A DNA stretch of 12,579 nt from Verrucomicrobiota bacterium (GTDB taxonomy: Bacteria > Verrucomicrobiota > Verrucomicrobiia > Chthoniobacterales > Terrimicrobiaceae), in the NCBI GenBank assembly GCA_026398285.1, contig JAPLTI010000140.1, positions 1 through 12,579 on the forward strand. The letters are read 5' to 3'. The position numbers were made by a program, and so were the translations under genes. The notes below the pieces were generated by a model. The model was not told the origin of the DNA, ran no database searches, and was given only the letters and a program-made list of their open reading frames with translations. Below are positions 1-7,105 of this stretch, one piece after another (within the stretch, counting starts at the first letter, position 1; the number at the start of each line of letters is the position of its first letter).

Positions 1-1
1 C

Positions 2-1114
2 ATCACCCTTCCGCTCATCATGCCGGGCATCTTCGCCGGCGGGACCATTGTTTTTATCTGGTCATTCACCGAACTCGGCGTCCCGCTCATGTTCGACTTC
101 ACCCGCGTCACCTCGGTGCAGATTTTTTATGGCATCAAGGATATCGGAGGAAATCCCTTCCCCTTCGCGCTGGTGGTCGTCCTGCTCTGCGCCACGGTTC
201 TGCTCTATGCTGGCAGCAAGTTGCTCTTCGGGCGCGATTCGCATGCCATGATGGCCAAGGCCACGAGCCAAGGCGGTCCCCGCCAAGCCGGACTGGCCAT
301 GGGACTTTTTTGCTCGGGGATCTTCGGCTTGGTGACCTTCCTTGCCGTCCTGCCACACATCGGCGTGATCCTCGTGGCATTTTCCACGGATTGGTATCAA
401 ACGATCCTGCCGAGCGGCTGGACGCTTTCACATTTCGAGGCGGCATTGGGACACAACCTTACGCTGCCTTCGATCCAGAACAGCCTGAAATATGCCGGTC
501 TCGCGACCATTCTCGACCTGATACTCGGCGTGGCCATCGCCTATGTCGTGGTGCGGACGCGTCTCGCGGGCCGGCAGATTCTCGACGCCATGGCCATGCT
601 TCCTCTGGCCGTTCCGGGCTTGGTTTTGGCATTCGGGTATCTGGCGATGACGCAGGAGGGAAAGCCCTTTGCGTTTCTGAACCCCACCATCGACCCGCTA
701 ATCATTCTGGTCATCGCCTACTCTGTGCGTCGCCTGCCGTATGTCGTCCGTTCGGCGGCGGCAGGATTTCAGCAGACCAGTGTCACGCTCGAGGAAGCCG
801 CGCAGAATCTTGGATGTCCACCGCTGAGGACCCTTCGTAGGATCACGATTCCCCTGATCGCGGCGAATCTTCTCGCAGGCGGATTGCTGGCCTTTTCCTT
901 TGCCATGCTAGAGGTCAGCGACTCACTCATCCTCGCGCAAAAGCAGCAGGACTTCCCGATCACCAAGGCCATTTACGAGCTTTATCAACTGCTCGGCGAG
1001 GGACGCTTCGTAGCCAGCGCGCTCGGGGTCTGGGCGATGGCCTTTCTGGCCGTCACAATCATCGGAACCAGCCTTATTCTCGGAAAAAAACTCGGCGCGA
1101 TTTTCCGCGCATAA
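2..1114 (+). CDS. ABC transporter permease, fused double-domain iron(III)/thiamine type, 5' partial
   Basis: Inner-membrane permease of a binding-protein-dependent importer of the FbpB/SfuB/ThiP architecture, in which two permease domains are fused in one chain. The gene enters from the left edge already in frame, so 370 residues are visible and the first half is missing. The first visible residues (ITLPLIMPGIFAGG) are the end of the EAA loop of domain 1. A linker follows, then a complete second domain with several hydrophobic segments and a second EAA loop at about visible residues 264-283 (EEAAQNLG, then ITIPL). This loop contacts the ATPase subunit. The stop TAA lies 5 bases from the stop of the convergent phosphoesterase. 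The substrate cannot be read from the permease; Fe(III) is the commonest for this family, and phosphonate or thiamine are alternatives. The ATPase and binding protein are not in the window and probably lie to the left. Confidence 0.88.
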   Translation: MTLPLIMPGIFAGGTIVFIWSFTELGVPLMFDFTRVTSVQIFYGIKDIGGNPFPFALVVVLLCATVLLYAGSKLLFGRDSHAMMAKATSQGGPRQAGLAMGLFCSGIFGLVTFLAVLPHIGVILVAFSTDWYQTILPSGWTLSHFEAALGHNLTLPSIQNSLKYAGLATILDLILGVAIAYVVVRTRLAGRQILDAMAMLPLAVPGLVLAFGYLAMTQEGKPFAFLNPTIDPLIILVIAYSVRRLPYVVRSAAAGFQQTSVTLEEAAQNLGCPPLRTLRRITIPLIAANLLAGGLLAFSFAMLEVSDSLILAQKQQDFPITKAIYELYQLLGEGRFVASALGVWAMAFLAVTIIGTSLILGKKLGAIFRA

Positions 1115-1119
1115 TCCCT

Positions 1120-2049
1120 CTACGCCTTGGCGCGCCGAAGCGTGTGGAGGGTTATTTCGGGCGGGCAGTTCCAACGCGCTGCCACGCCGCATGCGCCGGT
1201 GCCACGGGAGGTGTAGCCTTGCAACGATCCATGTTGCCAAGCTCCGGCGATGAAGCGGCGGGGAGACTTACATGGAACGACCACATGCCGACCACCCGGC
1301 AGGCAAATTTGCCCTCCGTGTGTGTGTCCGCTGAGTTGCAGTGCAAAACCGTGGGCTGCAGCTTCGGCATAGGTTTCCGGACTGTGTGAGAGGAGGATCA
1401 CAAATGCATCCGACGGAGCTTTTTTTCGCGTCCCGGCGAGATCGTGTGTTTGAAAATAATGCGGGTCGTCCACTCCGGCGATCCACAGAGAATCCCCGCC
1501 GCGCCGGATTTCCGCCGTTTCGTTTAGGAGGATCGGAAGCCCGTCCCGCTCGAGGTCCAGCGCCATTTCCAAGGGATCGTGATTCCCAAGGATGCCCCAG
1601 CAGTCAGGCGCCAGCGCCTTGCGGAGGTCCGCCATGGCCCGTGCGGCGGCACGATGGTCGCCTTCCATGCCATTCCGGTAGTCGCCCGTGAGAACCGCCG
1701 CGTCGTGAGGGGTTTGATGGACCAAATCAATCACGATAGGCATGAGCGCGGGTTCCAGGTCACAGTGCAGGTCTGTGAGATGCAGGAGGCGAAATCCCTC
1801 GAAGGACGGCGGGAGATTCGGAAAAAACCATTCCTTTTCCTCGAGACGAACATCCAAAAAATCCGCCCGCATCCGCTTTTTGAGGCCCGTGAGGTGCAAA
1901 ATGCGAGAGAGCCATAAATCGAAAGGCAGGAGGCGTTCAATGCGAAAAATACCGCGTCCCTGATGTAGGAATTTCGTTAGCTTGTCGTGCTGGCGCTTCA
2001 GCCTCTTGGCGTGAAGCTCATCGCCCAAGCGGTTCCTGAGCGCTGACAC
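1120..2049 (-). CDS. Calcineurin-like metallophosphoesterase, YkuE/YaeI family (LpxG candidate)
   Basis: Two-metal phosphoesterase of the calcineurin-like superfamily. Counting from the GTG at 2049 (309 residues), the metal-site motifs appear in order: LTDLHCD (D93, H95), TGDY (D123), GNHD (155-158), SHSPE (H222) and GHTHGGQ (H242, H244). The first ~60 residues are basic and moderately hydrophobic with no clean signal peptide, suggesting peripheral membrane association as in YaeI/YkuE proteins. The start is uncertain. An ATG at 2142 would overlap the upstream lipoprotein gene by 76 bases and translates that gene out of frame, so it was not used. GTG 2049 has AGGGA directly abutting it, while TTG 2028 has AGGA at a better spacing of 5. 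It is the last gene of the glgC-lipoprotein run. The closest functional guess is the chlamydial LpxG type of lipid A hydrolase, but a generic phosphodiesterase is equally possible on motifs alone. Confidence 0.85.
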   Translation of the reverse strand: MSALRNRLGDELHAKRLKRQHDKLTKFLHQGRGIFRIERLLPFDLWLSRILHLTGLKKRMRADFLDVRLEEKEWFFPNLPPSFEGFRLLHLTDLHCDLEPALMPIVIDLVHQTPHDAAVLTGDYRNGMEGDHRAAARAMADLRKALAPDCWGILGNHDPLEMALDLERDGLPILLNETAEIRRGGDSLWIAGVDDPHYFQTHDLAGTRKKAPSDAFVILLSHSPETYAEAAAHGFALQLSGHTHGGQICLPGGRHVVVPCKSPRRFIAGAWQHGSLQGYTSRGTGACGVAARWNCPPEITLHTLRRAKA

Positions 2050-2066
2050 TCCCTGGGCGGAATGGA

Positions 2067-2651
2067 TCAAGGCTTCTTGACCGGCGGCGGCGTGGCGTAG
2101 CGCAGGGGCTTGAAGAGACCGGTCTCGCCTTCCTTCGTCCAATAGATTTCTGCCACGCGCTTCCAGTCCTTCGCGCTGTCTTCTGCATAGAGGGTTCCAT
2201 CCTTGAGGCGTGAACGGATTTCCTTGCGGAGTTCCAGTCCGGTGGCGTTCTCAGGCGAGTCGAGTTGGAGCGGACGCAGGCGCACGGTGACCTGATCAAT
2301 CATCTGAGCGTGCAGAAAAACATGGGCGCCTTCGGGCAGGTTTGCTGAATTTTTCAAACTGCGCAGCGTGAAGAAGAGCGAATTTCCAACCCGCGAAGAC
2401 CACGCCTCGAAATCATACTCGCGCCTGCCGTTTCCGCCCTTGGGAGCGAGCGAGACATGCACGCTGTAGCGGTCGCCTGAAAGTGGTGCCACGACTGCGG
2501 TGGATGTGCCTCCTTTTTCCTTCAGCTCCCACTCGCCGAGAAGCCAAGTGTTCAAATCCTCCGATGGGGAAGTCGTCAGCGGGTTCTCAAATCGGCATCC
2601 TACCAGCAAAAGCGGCAGGAGAATCAGGGCCAGTCGTGCAAAAATCCTCAT
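2067..2651 (-). CDS. Small lipoprotein of unknown function
   Basis: Predicted 194-residue lipoprotein. The N-terminus is a short basic end (MRIFAR), a hydrophobic stretch and a lipobox LLVGC, so signal peptidase II would cleave before C19, which becomes the lipidated residue. Earlier in-frame codons reach to 2714 but overlap glgC and would bury the signal peptide, so ATG 2651 was chosen. It starts 7 bases after the glgC stop, with only a weak ribosome site. The mature part has a LLGEWEL motif at 37-43 followed by alternating hydrophobic/polar stretches, reminiscent of a lipocalin-like beta-barrel; that is an impression, not a family assignment. A basic, proline-containing tail ends the protein. 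Its place between glgC and a phosphoesterase suggests cotranscription but gives no function. I do not recognise the family. Confidence 0.8.
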   Translation of the reverse strand: MRIFARLALILLPLLLVGCRFENPLTTSPSEDLNTWLLGEWELKEKGGTSTAVVAPLSGDRYSVHVSLAPKGGNGRREYDFEAWSSRVGNSLFFTLRSLKNSANLPEGAHVFLHAQMIDQVTVRLRPLQLDSPENATGLELRKEIRSRLKDGTLYAEDSAKDWKRVAEIYWTKEGETGLFKPLRYATPPPVKKP

Positions 2652-2658
2652 CCCAGCG

Positions 2659-3954
2659 CTATATCCGAGTTCCGTCGGGAATGACACTGTTTTTCGGGAC
2701 GACCACGATGCCATCTCGAATGTAATATCCGTCGCCGTCGAAATTTTCCGATTCCGCTTTGGAAGTGATCACCACCCCGGCACCGATACGGGCGTTCTTG
2801 TCGATGATGGCCCCTTCGATCGAGCAGTTCGCTCCCACACCAATCGGAGGCACTCCCGCAGGGCGCTCGTCCTTGGGCGACTCGTAGAGGTCGGCTCCCA
2901 TCATGACCGTGTTTTTCAAGGTTGAGCCGGATCCGACGATACTGCGAATGCCGAGCACGCAGCGCTCGAGTGTGGCGTCGCCGAGCACGCAGCCATCGGA
3001 AATCATGGCGCGTTTCAAATGGGCGCCTTCGATCACACTGGCTGGCAGGCAGAGAGGTTGCGAGTAAACCGGCGCTCCCGCGACATAGAAGCTGAACTTC
3101 GGATTCCGGTCCGCCATCTCGAGGTTAGCGTCGAAGAATGAGCGAATGGTGCCGATATCCTCCCAGTAGCCTTCAAAAATGTGCGCCATCACCTTGCGAT
3201 GCTCGATCGCGGCGGGAATGATGTTTTTTCCAAAGTCCACGAGATCGTTGTCGAGACTCGAAATGAGCGCCTCGCGGTTGAAAACATAAATACCCATCGA
3301 GGCTTGGAAGAGTTCCTCGTTCGGTGAATGTCCGATCTGGCCCAGAAGCTCACCCGGAATCCTGAGCGAGTCGATCACGGCCGGATCCTTCGGTTTTTCC
3401 ACGAAGCGCGTGATGCGGCGCTCGCTGTCCGTGGCCATGATGCCGAATCCGGGCACCGCCTTGCGCTCGACCGGGATTGTTCCAATCGTGAGATCCGCGC
3501 CGGAGTCGATGTGTTGGCGGATCATCTCGCGATAATCCATCCGGTAAAGCTGGTCGCCGCTCAGTATGATAAAATATTTGCAGCGGTGCTCGAGAAAGTA
3601 GCGCAGGTTTTGCCGCACTGCATCGGCCGTGCCCTGATACCACCGTGCGCCCTCGGGGGTTTGCTGGGCGGCGAGAATCTCAACGAAGCTGGGAGTGAAG
3701 TTGTCGAATTTGTAGCTCTCGTTGATGTGGCTGTGGAGCGAAGCGCTGTTGAACTGGGTGAGGATATAAATGCCACGCAGTCCCGAGTTGAGGCAGTTGC
3801 TGATTGGAATGTCCACCAGTCGGTATTTGCCGCCGAGCGGGACAGCCGGTTTGGAGCGTTCCTTTGTGAGCGGAAAAAGTCGTGTGCCCGCACCACCTCC
3901 CATGATGATGGCGAGAGTGTCGGACTTGAAAGAGGAGGAGGGTTGGACAGTCAT
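2659..3954 (-). CDS. glgC: Glucose-1-phosphate adenylyltransferase (ADP-glucose pyrophosphorylase)
   Basis: Makes ADP-glucose and pyrophosphate from ATP and glucose-1-phosphate, the committed step of bacterial glycogen synthesis, in the cytosol. The product is 431 residues, the usual family length. The nucleotidyltransferase domain shows GGGAGTRL (19-26), KPAVPLGGKYRLVDIP (35-50), the SGDQLYRMD catalytic region with D134, and FVEKPK with the sugar-phosphate lysine K187. The C-terminal third is a left-handed beta-helix with hexapeptide-like repeats. The sequence resembles the cyanobacterial/plant branch rather than the enterobacterial one (TQFNSASL, WYQGTADAVR, IDKNARIG, C-terminal GIVVVPKN), and K386 and K421 match the two lysines that bind 3-phosphoglycerate in that branch. 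ATG 3954 was chosen because the open frame further upstream is antisense to glmS and the family N-terminus starts here. It heads the run with the lipoprotein and phosphoesterase and is divergent from glmS. Confidence 0.96.
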   Translation of the reverse strand: MTVQPSSSFKSDTLAIIMGGGAGTRLFPLTKERSKPAVPLGGKYRLVDIPISNCLNSGLRGIYILTQFNSASLHSHINESYKFDNFTPSFVEILAAQQTPEGARWYQGTADAVRQNLRYFLEHRCKYFIILSGDQLYRMDYREMIRQHIDSGADLTIGTIPVERKAVPGFGIMATDSERRITRFVEKPKDPAVIDSLRIPGELLGQIGHSPNEELFQASMGIYVFNREALISSLDNDLVDFGKNIIPAAIEHRKVMAHIFEGYWEDIGTIRSFFDANLEMADRNPKFSFYVAGAPVYSQPLCLPASVIEGAHLKRAMISDGCVLGDATLERCVLGIRSIVGSGSTLKNTVMMGADLYESPKDERPAGVPPIGVGANCSIEGAIIDKNARIGAGVVITSKAESENFDGDGYYIRDGIVVVPKNSVIPDGTRI

Positions 3955-4002
3955 AGCGTTGACAAGCTTGCGCGAGAGGCAAACTGTTGTCACGTTGCTT
4001 TT
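3955..4002. promoter_or_regulatory. Divergent glgC/glmS intergenic region with candidate promoter
   Basis: These 48 bases are the only place for the start signals of both genes unless the promoters lie inside the coding regions. A perfect TTGACA occurs at 3959-3964 on the plus strand. The -10 at 17-base spacing (aactgt) is poor, matching only positions 2 and 6. A six-base inverted repeat, TGACAA at 3960-3965 and TTGTCA at 3987-3992, spaces the two halves 27 bases apart and places a GTGACA -35-like element on the minus strand. No good Shine-Dalgarno sequence precedes either ATG. A regulator site or back-to-back promoters are possible, but the repeat is short enough to be chance. Confidence 0.3.
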
Positions 4003-5850
4003 ATGTGCGGAATTGTTGCTTACATAGGATCCTCCAATGCCCTCCCTGTCCTCCTCGATGGCCTGCGCCGGTTGGAATACCGAGGATATGATTCCGCTGG
4101 AGTGGCTTTGCTTCAGTCCGGGCGTATCGATGTCAGAAAAGCTGTTGGACGCATTGCCAATCTGGCTGAAGAGATCGAAAAAAATCCCGTTTCTGGTCAA
4201 ATCGGTATCAGCCATACCCGCTGGGCTACCCATGGCGCGGTGACCCGCGAAAACGCGCACCCCCACTCGGACCGCTCGGGGCGCCTGCACCTTGTGCACA
4301 ATGGCGTCATTGAAAACTACCAGACACTCCGCGAGCAACTCATCGAACGGGGGCATGAATTTCACTCTCAAACGGACACAGAGGTCTTGGCCCATCTCGT
4401 CGGTGAGGCGTTTGAACAGTCTGCCACGCAGGACAAAGGTTCGCTGGTCGAGGCCGTTCGCAGTGCCCTGCGCCAAGTTATCGGAACTTACGGCATCTCG
4501 GTCGTTCATGCGGATGTTCCGGGCGTCATCGTCGGCGCACGGCGTGGAAGTCCTCTCGTTCTCGGCATAGGCAAGGATGAGCATTTTTTGGCGAGTGATG
4601 TCAGCGCGATCGTGGCTCACACCCGCGATGTGGTTTACTTGAACGACTACGAGATCGTCGCTCTCCAAGCCGAAGGGTTTGAGATTTCCACCGTCTCAGG
4701 TGGCGGTGCGGGCTTTCAGATCAGCCGGGTCGAGTTCGATGCCTCGTCGGTGGACAAGGGGAAATACCCGCACTACATGCTCAAGGAAATCCACGAGCAA
4801 CCGAACACCGTTCGTGATGCCATGCGTGGGCGGCTTTCACTCGAAGAGGCCACAGCCAAACTCGGCGGGCTCAACATGACGAACTCCGAGCTGCGCGCCG
4901 TGGATCGTATCGTGCTCGCGGGATGTGGAACGGCCTTCCATTCAGCCATGACGGGTGAATACATCATCGAGTCGCTTTCGCACATTCCCGTCGAATGTGA
5001 GTTCGCCAGCGAGTTCCGCTACCGCAATATCCCCCTCCAGCGCGACACGCTCGCTTTTGTCATCAGCCAAAGCGGGGAAACTGCCGACACTCTTGCCGCC
5101 CTGCGCGAGAGCCAGCGAAAGGGACATCGGACGCTTGGCATTTGCAACAATGTCGCCAGCACGATCGCCCGCGAAAGCGATGGCGGCGTCTACATGCACG
5201 CGGGACCGGAGATCGGGGTTGCCGCGACCAAGTCATTCACCTCGCAGTTGACGATCTTTACCCTGCTCGGGCTTCTCCTTGGACGCATCCGGCATCTCTC
5301 GCACAGTGAGGGACGGGATATGATCGCACAGATGGAAAAACTGCCCGACTTGGTGGCACGGACGATCGAATTGGAATCACAGGTTGCCGCCATTGCCAAA
5401 AAATACGCGCAGGCGAAAAATTTCCTCTTCATGGGGCGCCAGGCGCACTATCCGATTGCTCTGGAAGGAGCGCTCAAGCTGAAAGAAATCAGTTACATCT
5501 CAGCCTCGGGCTACCCCAGTGCGGAGCTAAAGCACGGCGTGATTGCACTGATCACAGAGGACACGCCTTCGCTCTTCATTGCGCCTCGGGATGCGGTTTT
5601 TGAAAAAAACATAAGCAACATCGAGGAGGTCAAAGCCCGCAAAGGTCCGGTCATCGCGATTGGCACAGAGGGCGACACCGCGCTGAAAAAAATCTGCGAC
5701 GATGTGATCCTGATACCCGATGCCCCGCACTATCTGTCGCCGATTCTCAGCGTCATTCCGCTTCAACTCCTCGCCTACTACATTGCGGTGGAGCTTGGCT
5801 GCGATGTGGACAAGCCTCGCAATCTTGCCAAGAGCGTGACGGTTGAATGA
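4003..5850 (+). CDS. glmS: Glutamine--fructose-6-phosphate aminotransferase (isomerizing)
   Basis: Cytosolic enzyme that converts fructose-6-phosphate and glutamine to glucosamine-6-phosphate and glutamate, the entry step to UDP-GlcNAc for peptidoglycan and lipid A. The product is 615 residues, close to the E. coli length. The N-terminal class II glutaminase domain starts MCGIVAY, with Cys2 as nucleophile after Met removal, then RWATHG (73-78), HNGVIENY (99-106) and SQTDTE (122-127). Two sugar isomerase (SIS) domains follow, with AGCGTAFHS (306-314), SQSGETADT (355-363), AATKSFTSQ (407-415), ALKLKEISY with E495, and H511. The C-tail KPRNLAKSVTVE contains the conserved lysine K610. ATG 4003 is required because the nucleophile must be residue 2; the long open frame upstream is antisense to glgC. 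It is divergent from glgC and convergent with ftsZ, 12 bases away. There is no room for a glmS ribozyme in the 48-base leader. Confidence 0.98.
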   Translation: MCGIVAYIGSSNALPVLLDGLRRLEYRGYDSAGVALLQSGRIDVRKAVGRIANLAEEIEKNPVSGQIGISHTRWATHGAVTRENAHPHSDRSGRLHLVHNGVIENYQTLREQLIERGHEFHSQTDTEVLAHLVGEAFEQSATQDKGSLVEAVRSALRQVIGTYGISVVHADVPGVIVGARRGSPLVLGIGKDEHFLASDVSAIVAHTRDVVYLNDYEIVALQAEGFEISTVSGGGAGFQISRVEFDASSVDKGKYPHYMLKEIHEQPNTVRDAMRGRLSLEEATAKLGGLNMTNSELRAVDRIVLAGCGTAFHSAMTGEYIIESLSHIPVECEFASEFRYRNIPLQRDTLAFVISQSGETADTLAALRESQRKGHRTLGICNNVASTIARESDGGVYMHAGPEIGVAATKSFTSQLTIFTLLGLLLGRIRHLSHSEGRDMIAQMEKLPDLVARTIELESQVAAIAKKYAQAKNFLFMGRQAHYPIALEGALKLKEISYISASGYPSAELKHGVIALITEDTPSLFIAPRDAVFEKNISNIEEVKARKGPVIAIGTEGDTALKKICDDVILIPDAPHYLSPILSVIPLQLLAYYIAVELGCDVDKPRNLAKSVTVE

Positions 5851-5862
5851 GGCCGCTGGGCC

Positions 5863-7098
5863 CTATTTCTTAAGTTTCCGGCGTAGGAAGGTCGGGACAT
5901 CCAAGTCCTCACCTTCCACGATCGTCGGTTCGACCTTTTCAAACCGTCCGCGTGCGATGGGTTCGAGCGGAAGGTCTTCCTGCTTCACTTTCGGAGCCGC
6001 CGTTTTCGGTTCGGCGTGTGTCGACGGAGGCGGGGTGGATTGAATAGCTTCCTCCGCAAACAAGGCGGGCGGGGTCGCGCGCACGGGCTCCGCTATGGGA
6101 ACCGGTGCCGCTGCCTCGATCTTCGCAGCCGTGCCGCAGTGGCCGATAAGTGTGACAATGAGCGGCGCGGACTCATCACGCGCCACACTCACGCCAAGGT
6201 GAAGAAGGGATGTGGGAGCCGTGTTTTTCGAAATCTCCTGCATAATGGCGGCTACTTCCGCAAAGGCGAGCGAGCGTGGGCCTGAAAGGTGGACAAGCAC
6301 CTTTTTGGCGTCGTGGAGGAGGCGTCCCCTGTCGAGAAGAGGGCTTCGGAGCGCCTGCTCGAGAGCCTCGTGGGCGCGGTTCCCTCCATCCGCCTCACCG
6401 CTGCCGAACAAAAAGGCTCCGCCTCCGCTGCGGAGGACACCGAGCAGGTCGGGCACAGCCACAGCCATCGGACCGGGACAGGAAATCAGTCGTGTGAGGG
6501 ATGCCACCGATTGGAAGAGAATATTGTCGCACGCAGCGAATGTCTCTTCCGCCTCGGTGCGCGGAGCGGTGATTTCCGCCATGCGATCGTTTTCAAAATG
6601 CACGATGGCGTCGGCATGGCGGGCGATGCCTTGCATGGCCTCCTGCGCCTGCTGGGATCGGCGGCGTCCTTCGAACTGAAACGGAGTCGTCACCACGGCG
6701 ATCACAAGCGAACCGTTGGCACGCGCCAATTCGGCGAGTTGAGGGGTTGTGGCGCTACCTGTTCCTCCACCGAGACCCGCGCAAAGAAAAACAACATCGG
6801 CACCCTCGACAGACTGGCGGAGTTCGCTCATGGATTCGCGGGCGGCTTCAAGTGCCATTTCGGGATCGCCCCCAGCTCCGAGGCCGTGGGTTGTCATCGG
6901 GCCAAGCGCCGTTTTTTGGGATGCCACCGAAGCGTTCAAGGATTGCTGGTCCGAGTTCAGCGCCACCGTTTCAAGCGGCAGGGAAGCCCGGACGGCGATG
7001 CGGTCTGCGATGTTCACACCGGCATTGCCGATGCCGAGGAGTCTGAGAACCGGTTCCTTGCCGGTGCCACGATCAAGCCAACGGGGATAGGTAATCAT
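5863..7098 (-). CDS. ftsZ: Cell division protein FtsZ, divergent
   Basis: Tubulin-like GTPase that polymerises into the division ring at midcell; 411 residues. The GTP-binding half shows a T1-like LGIGNAGVN (21-29, fewer glycines than usual), NSDQQSL (48-54), GLGAGGDPE (72-80), the tubulin signature GLGGGTGSA (108-116, final G replaced by A) and FEGRRR (142-147). The T7 loop that completes the GTPase site of the next subunit reads AVAVPD at 212-217. By alignment with E. coli, N207 and D209 are both Ala and only D212 (here D217) remains. A Pro/Ala/Glu-rich linker (about 323-396) leads to a textbook C-terminal peptide, DLDVPTFLRR (399-408), which binds FtsA. It is the last gene of the dcw run and starts 7 bases after the ftsA stop. 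The upstream bases (ATTTCCT) contain no Shine-Dalgarno, so translation probably depends on coupling to ftsA. Bacterial tubulin was considered and excluded by the linker and C-terminal peptide. Confidence 0.95.
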   Translation of the reverse strand: MITYPRWLDRGTGKEPVLRLLGIGNAGVNIADRIAVRASLPLETVALNSDQQSLNASVASQKTALGPMTTHGLGAGGDPEMALEAARESMSELRQSVEGADVVFLCAGLGGGTGSATTPQLAELARANGSLVIAVVTTPFQFEGRRRSQQAQEAMQGIARHADAIVHFENDRMAEITAPRTEAEETFAACDNILFQSVASLTRLISCPGPMAVAVPDLLGVLRSGGGAFLFGSGEADGGNRAHEALEQALRSPLLDRGRLLHDAKKVLVHLSGPRSLAFAEVAAIMQEISKNTAPTSLLHLGVSVARDESAPLIVTLIGHCGTAAKIEAAAPVPIAEPVRATPPALFAEEAIQSTPPPSTHAEPKTAAPKVKQEDLPLEPIARGRFEKVEPTIVEGEDLDVPTFLRRKLKK

Positions 7099-7105
7099 AG
7101 GAAAT

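Noticed and set aside
1125..1140. Palindromic CTTGGCGCGCCGAAG after the permease stop.
   Set aside because: It has no loop and no T-tract, lies inside the last codons of the phosphoesterase, and encodes its ordinary C-terminal residues.
2940..3000. Near-duplicate stretches (gccgagcacgcagc) within glgC.
   Set aside because: They encode the recurring CVLG turns of the left-handed beta-helix, so this is protein repeat structure and not a DNA element.
3328..4002. The open frame of glmS extends 225 codons upstream of ATG 4003.
   Set aside because: It is antisense to glgC, matches no glutaminase N-terminus, and GlmS must begin Met-Cys for its nucleophile.
3955..4002. glmS ribozyme or riboswitch upstream of glmS.
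   Set aside because: Only 48 bases separate the divergent genes, too short for the ribozyme, and none of its core was seen.
3955..4668. The open frame of glgC extends 238 codons upstream of ATG 3954.
   Set aside because: It is antisense to the glmS glutaminase domain, and the nucleotidyltransferase motif already begins about 18 residues after ATG 3954.
5851..5862. GGCC-GCTG-GGCC exactly fills the glmS/ftsZ gap and is followed by a T-rich CTATTTCTT on the plus strand, so a small terminator was considered.
   Set aside because: The stem is only 4 base pairs and cannot be extended into the flanks; too weak to call.
5863..7098. Possible bacterial tubulin (BtubA/B type) instead of FtsZ.
   Set aside because: Length, the Pro/Ala linker, the FtsZ C-terminal peptide and linkage to ftsA all point to FtsZ, and there is no tubulin pair or light-chain-like gene.
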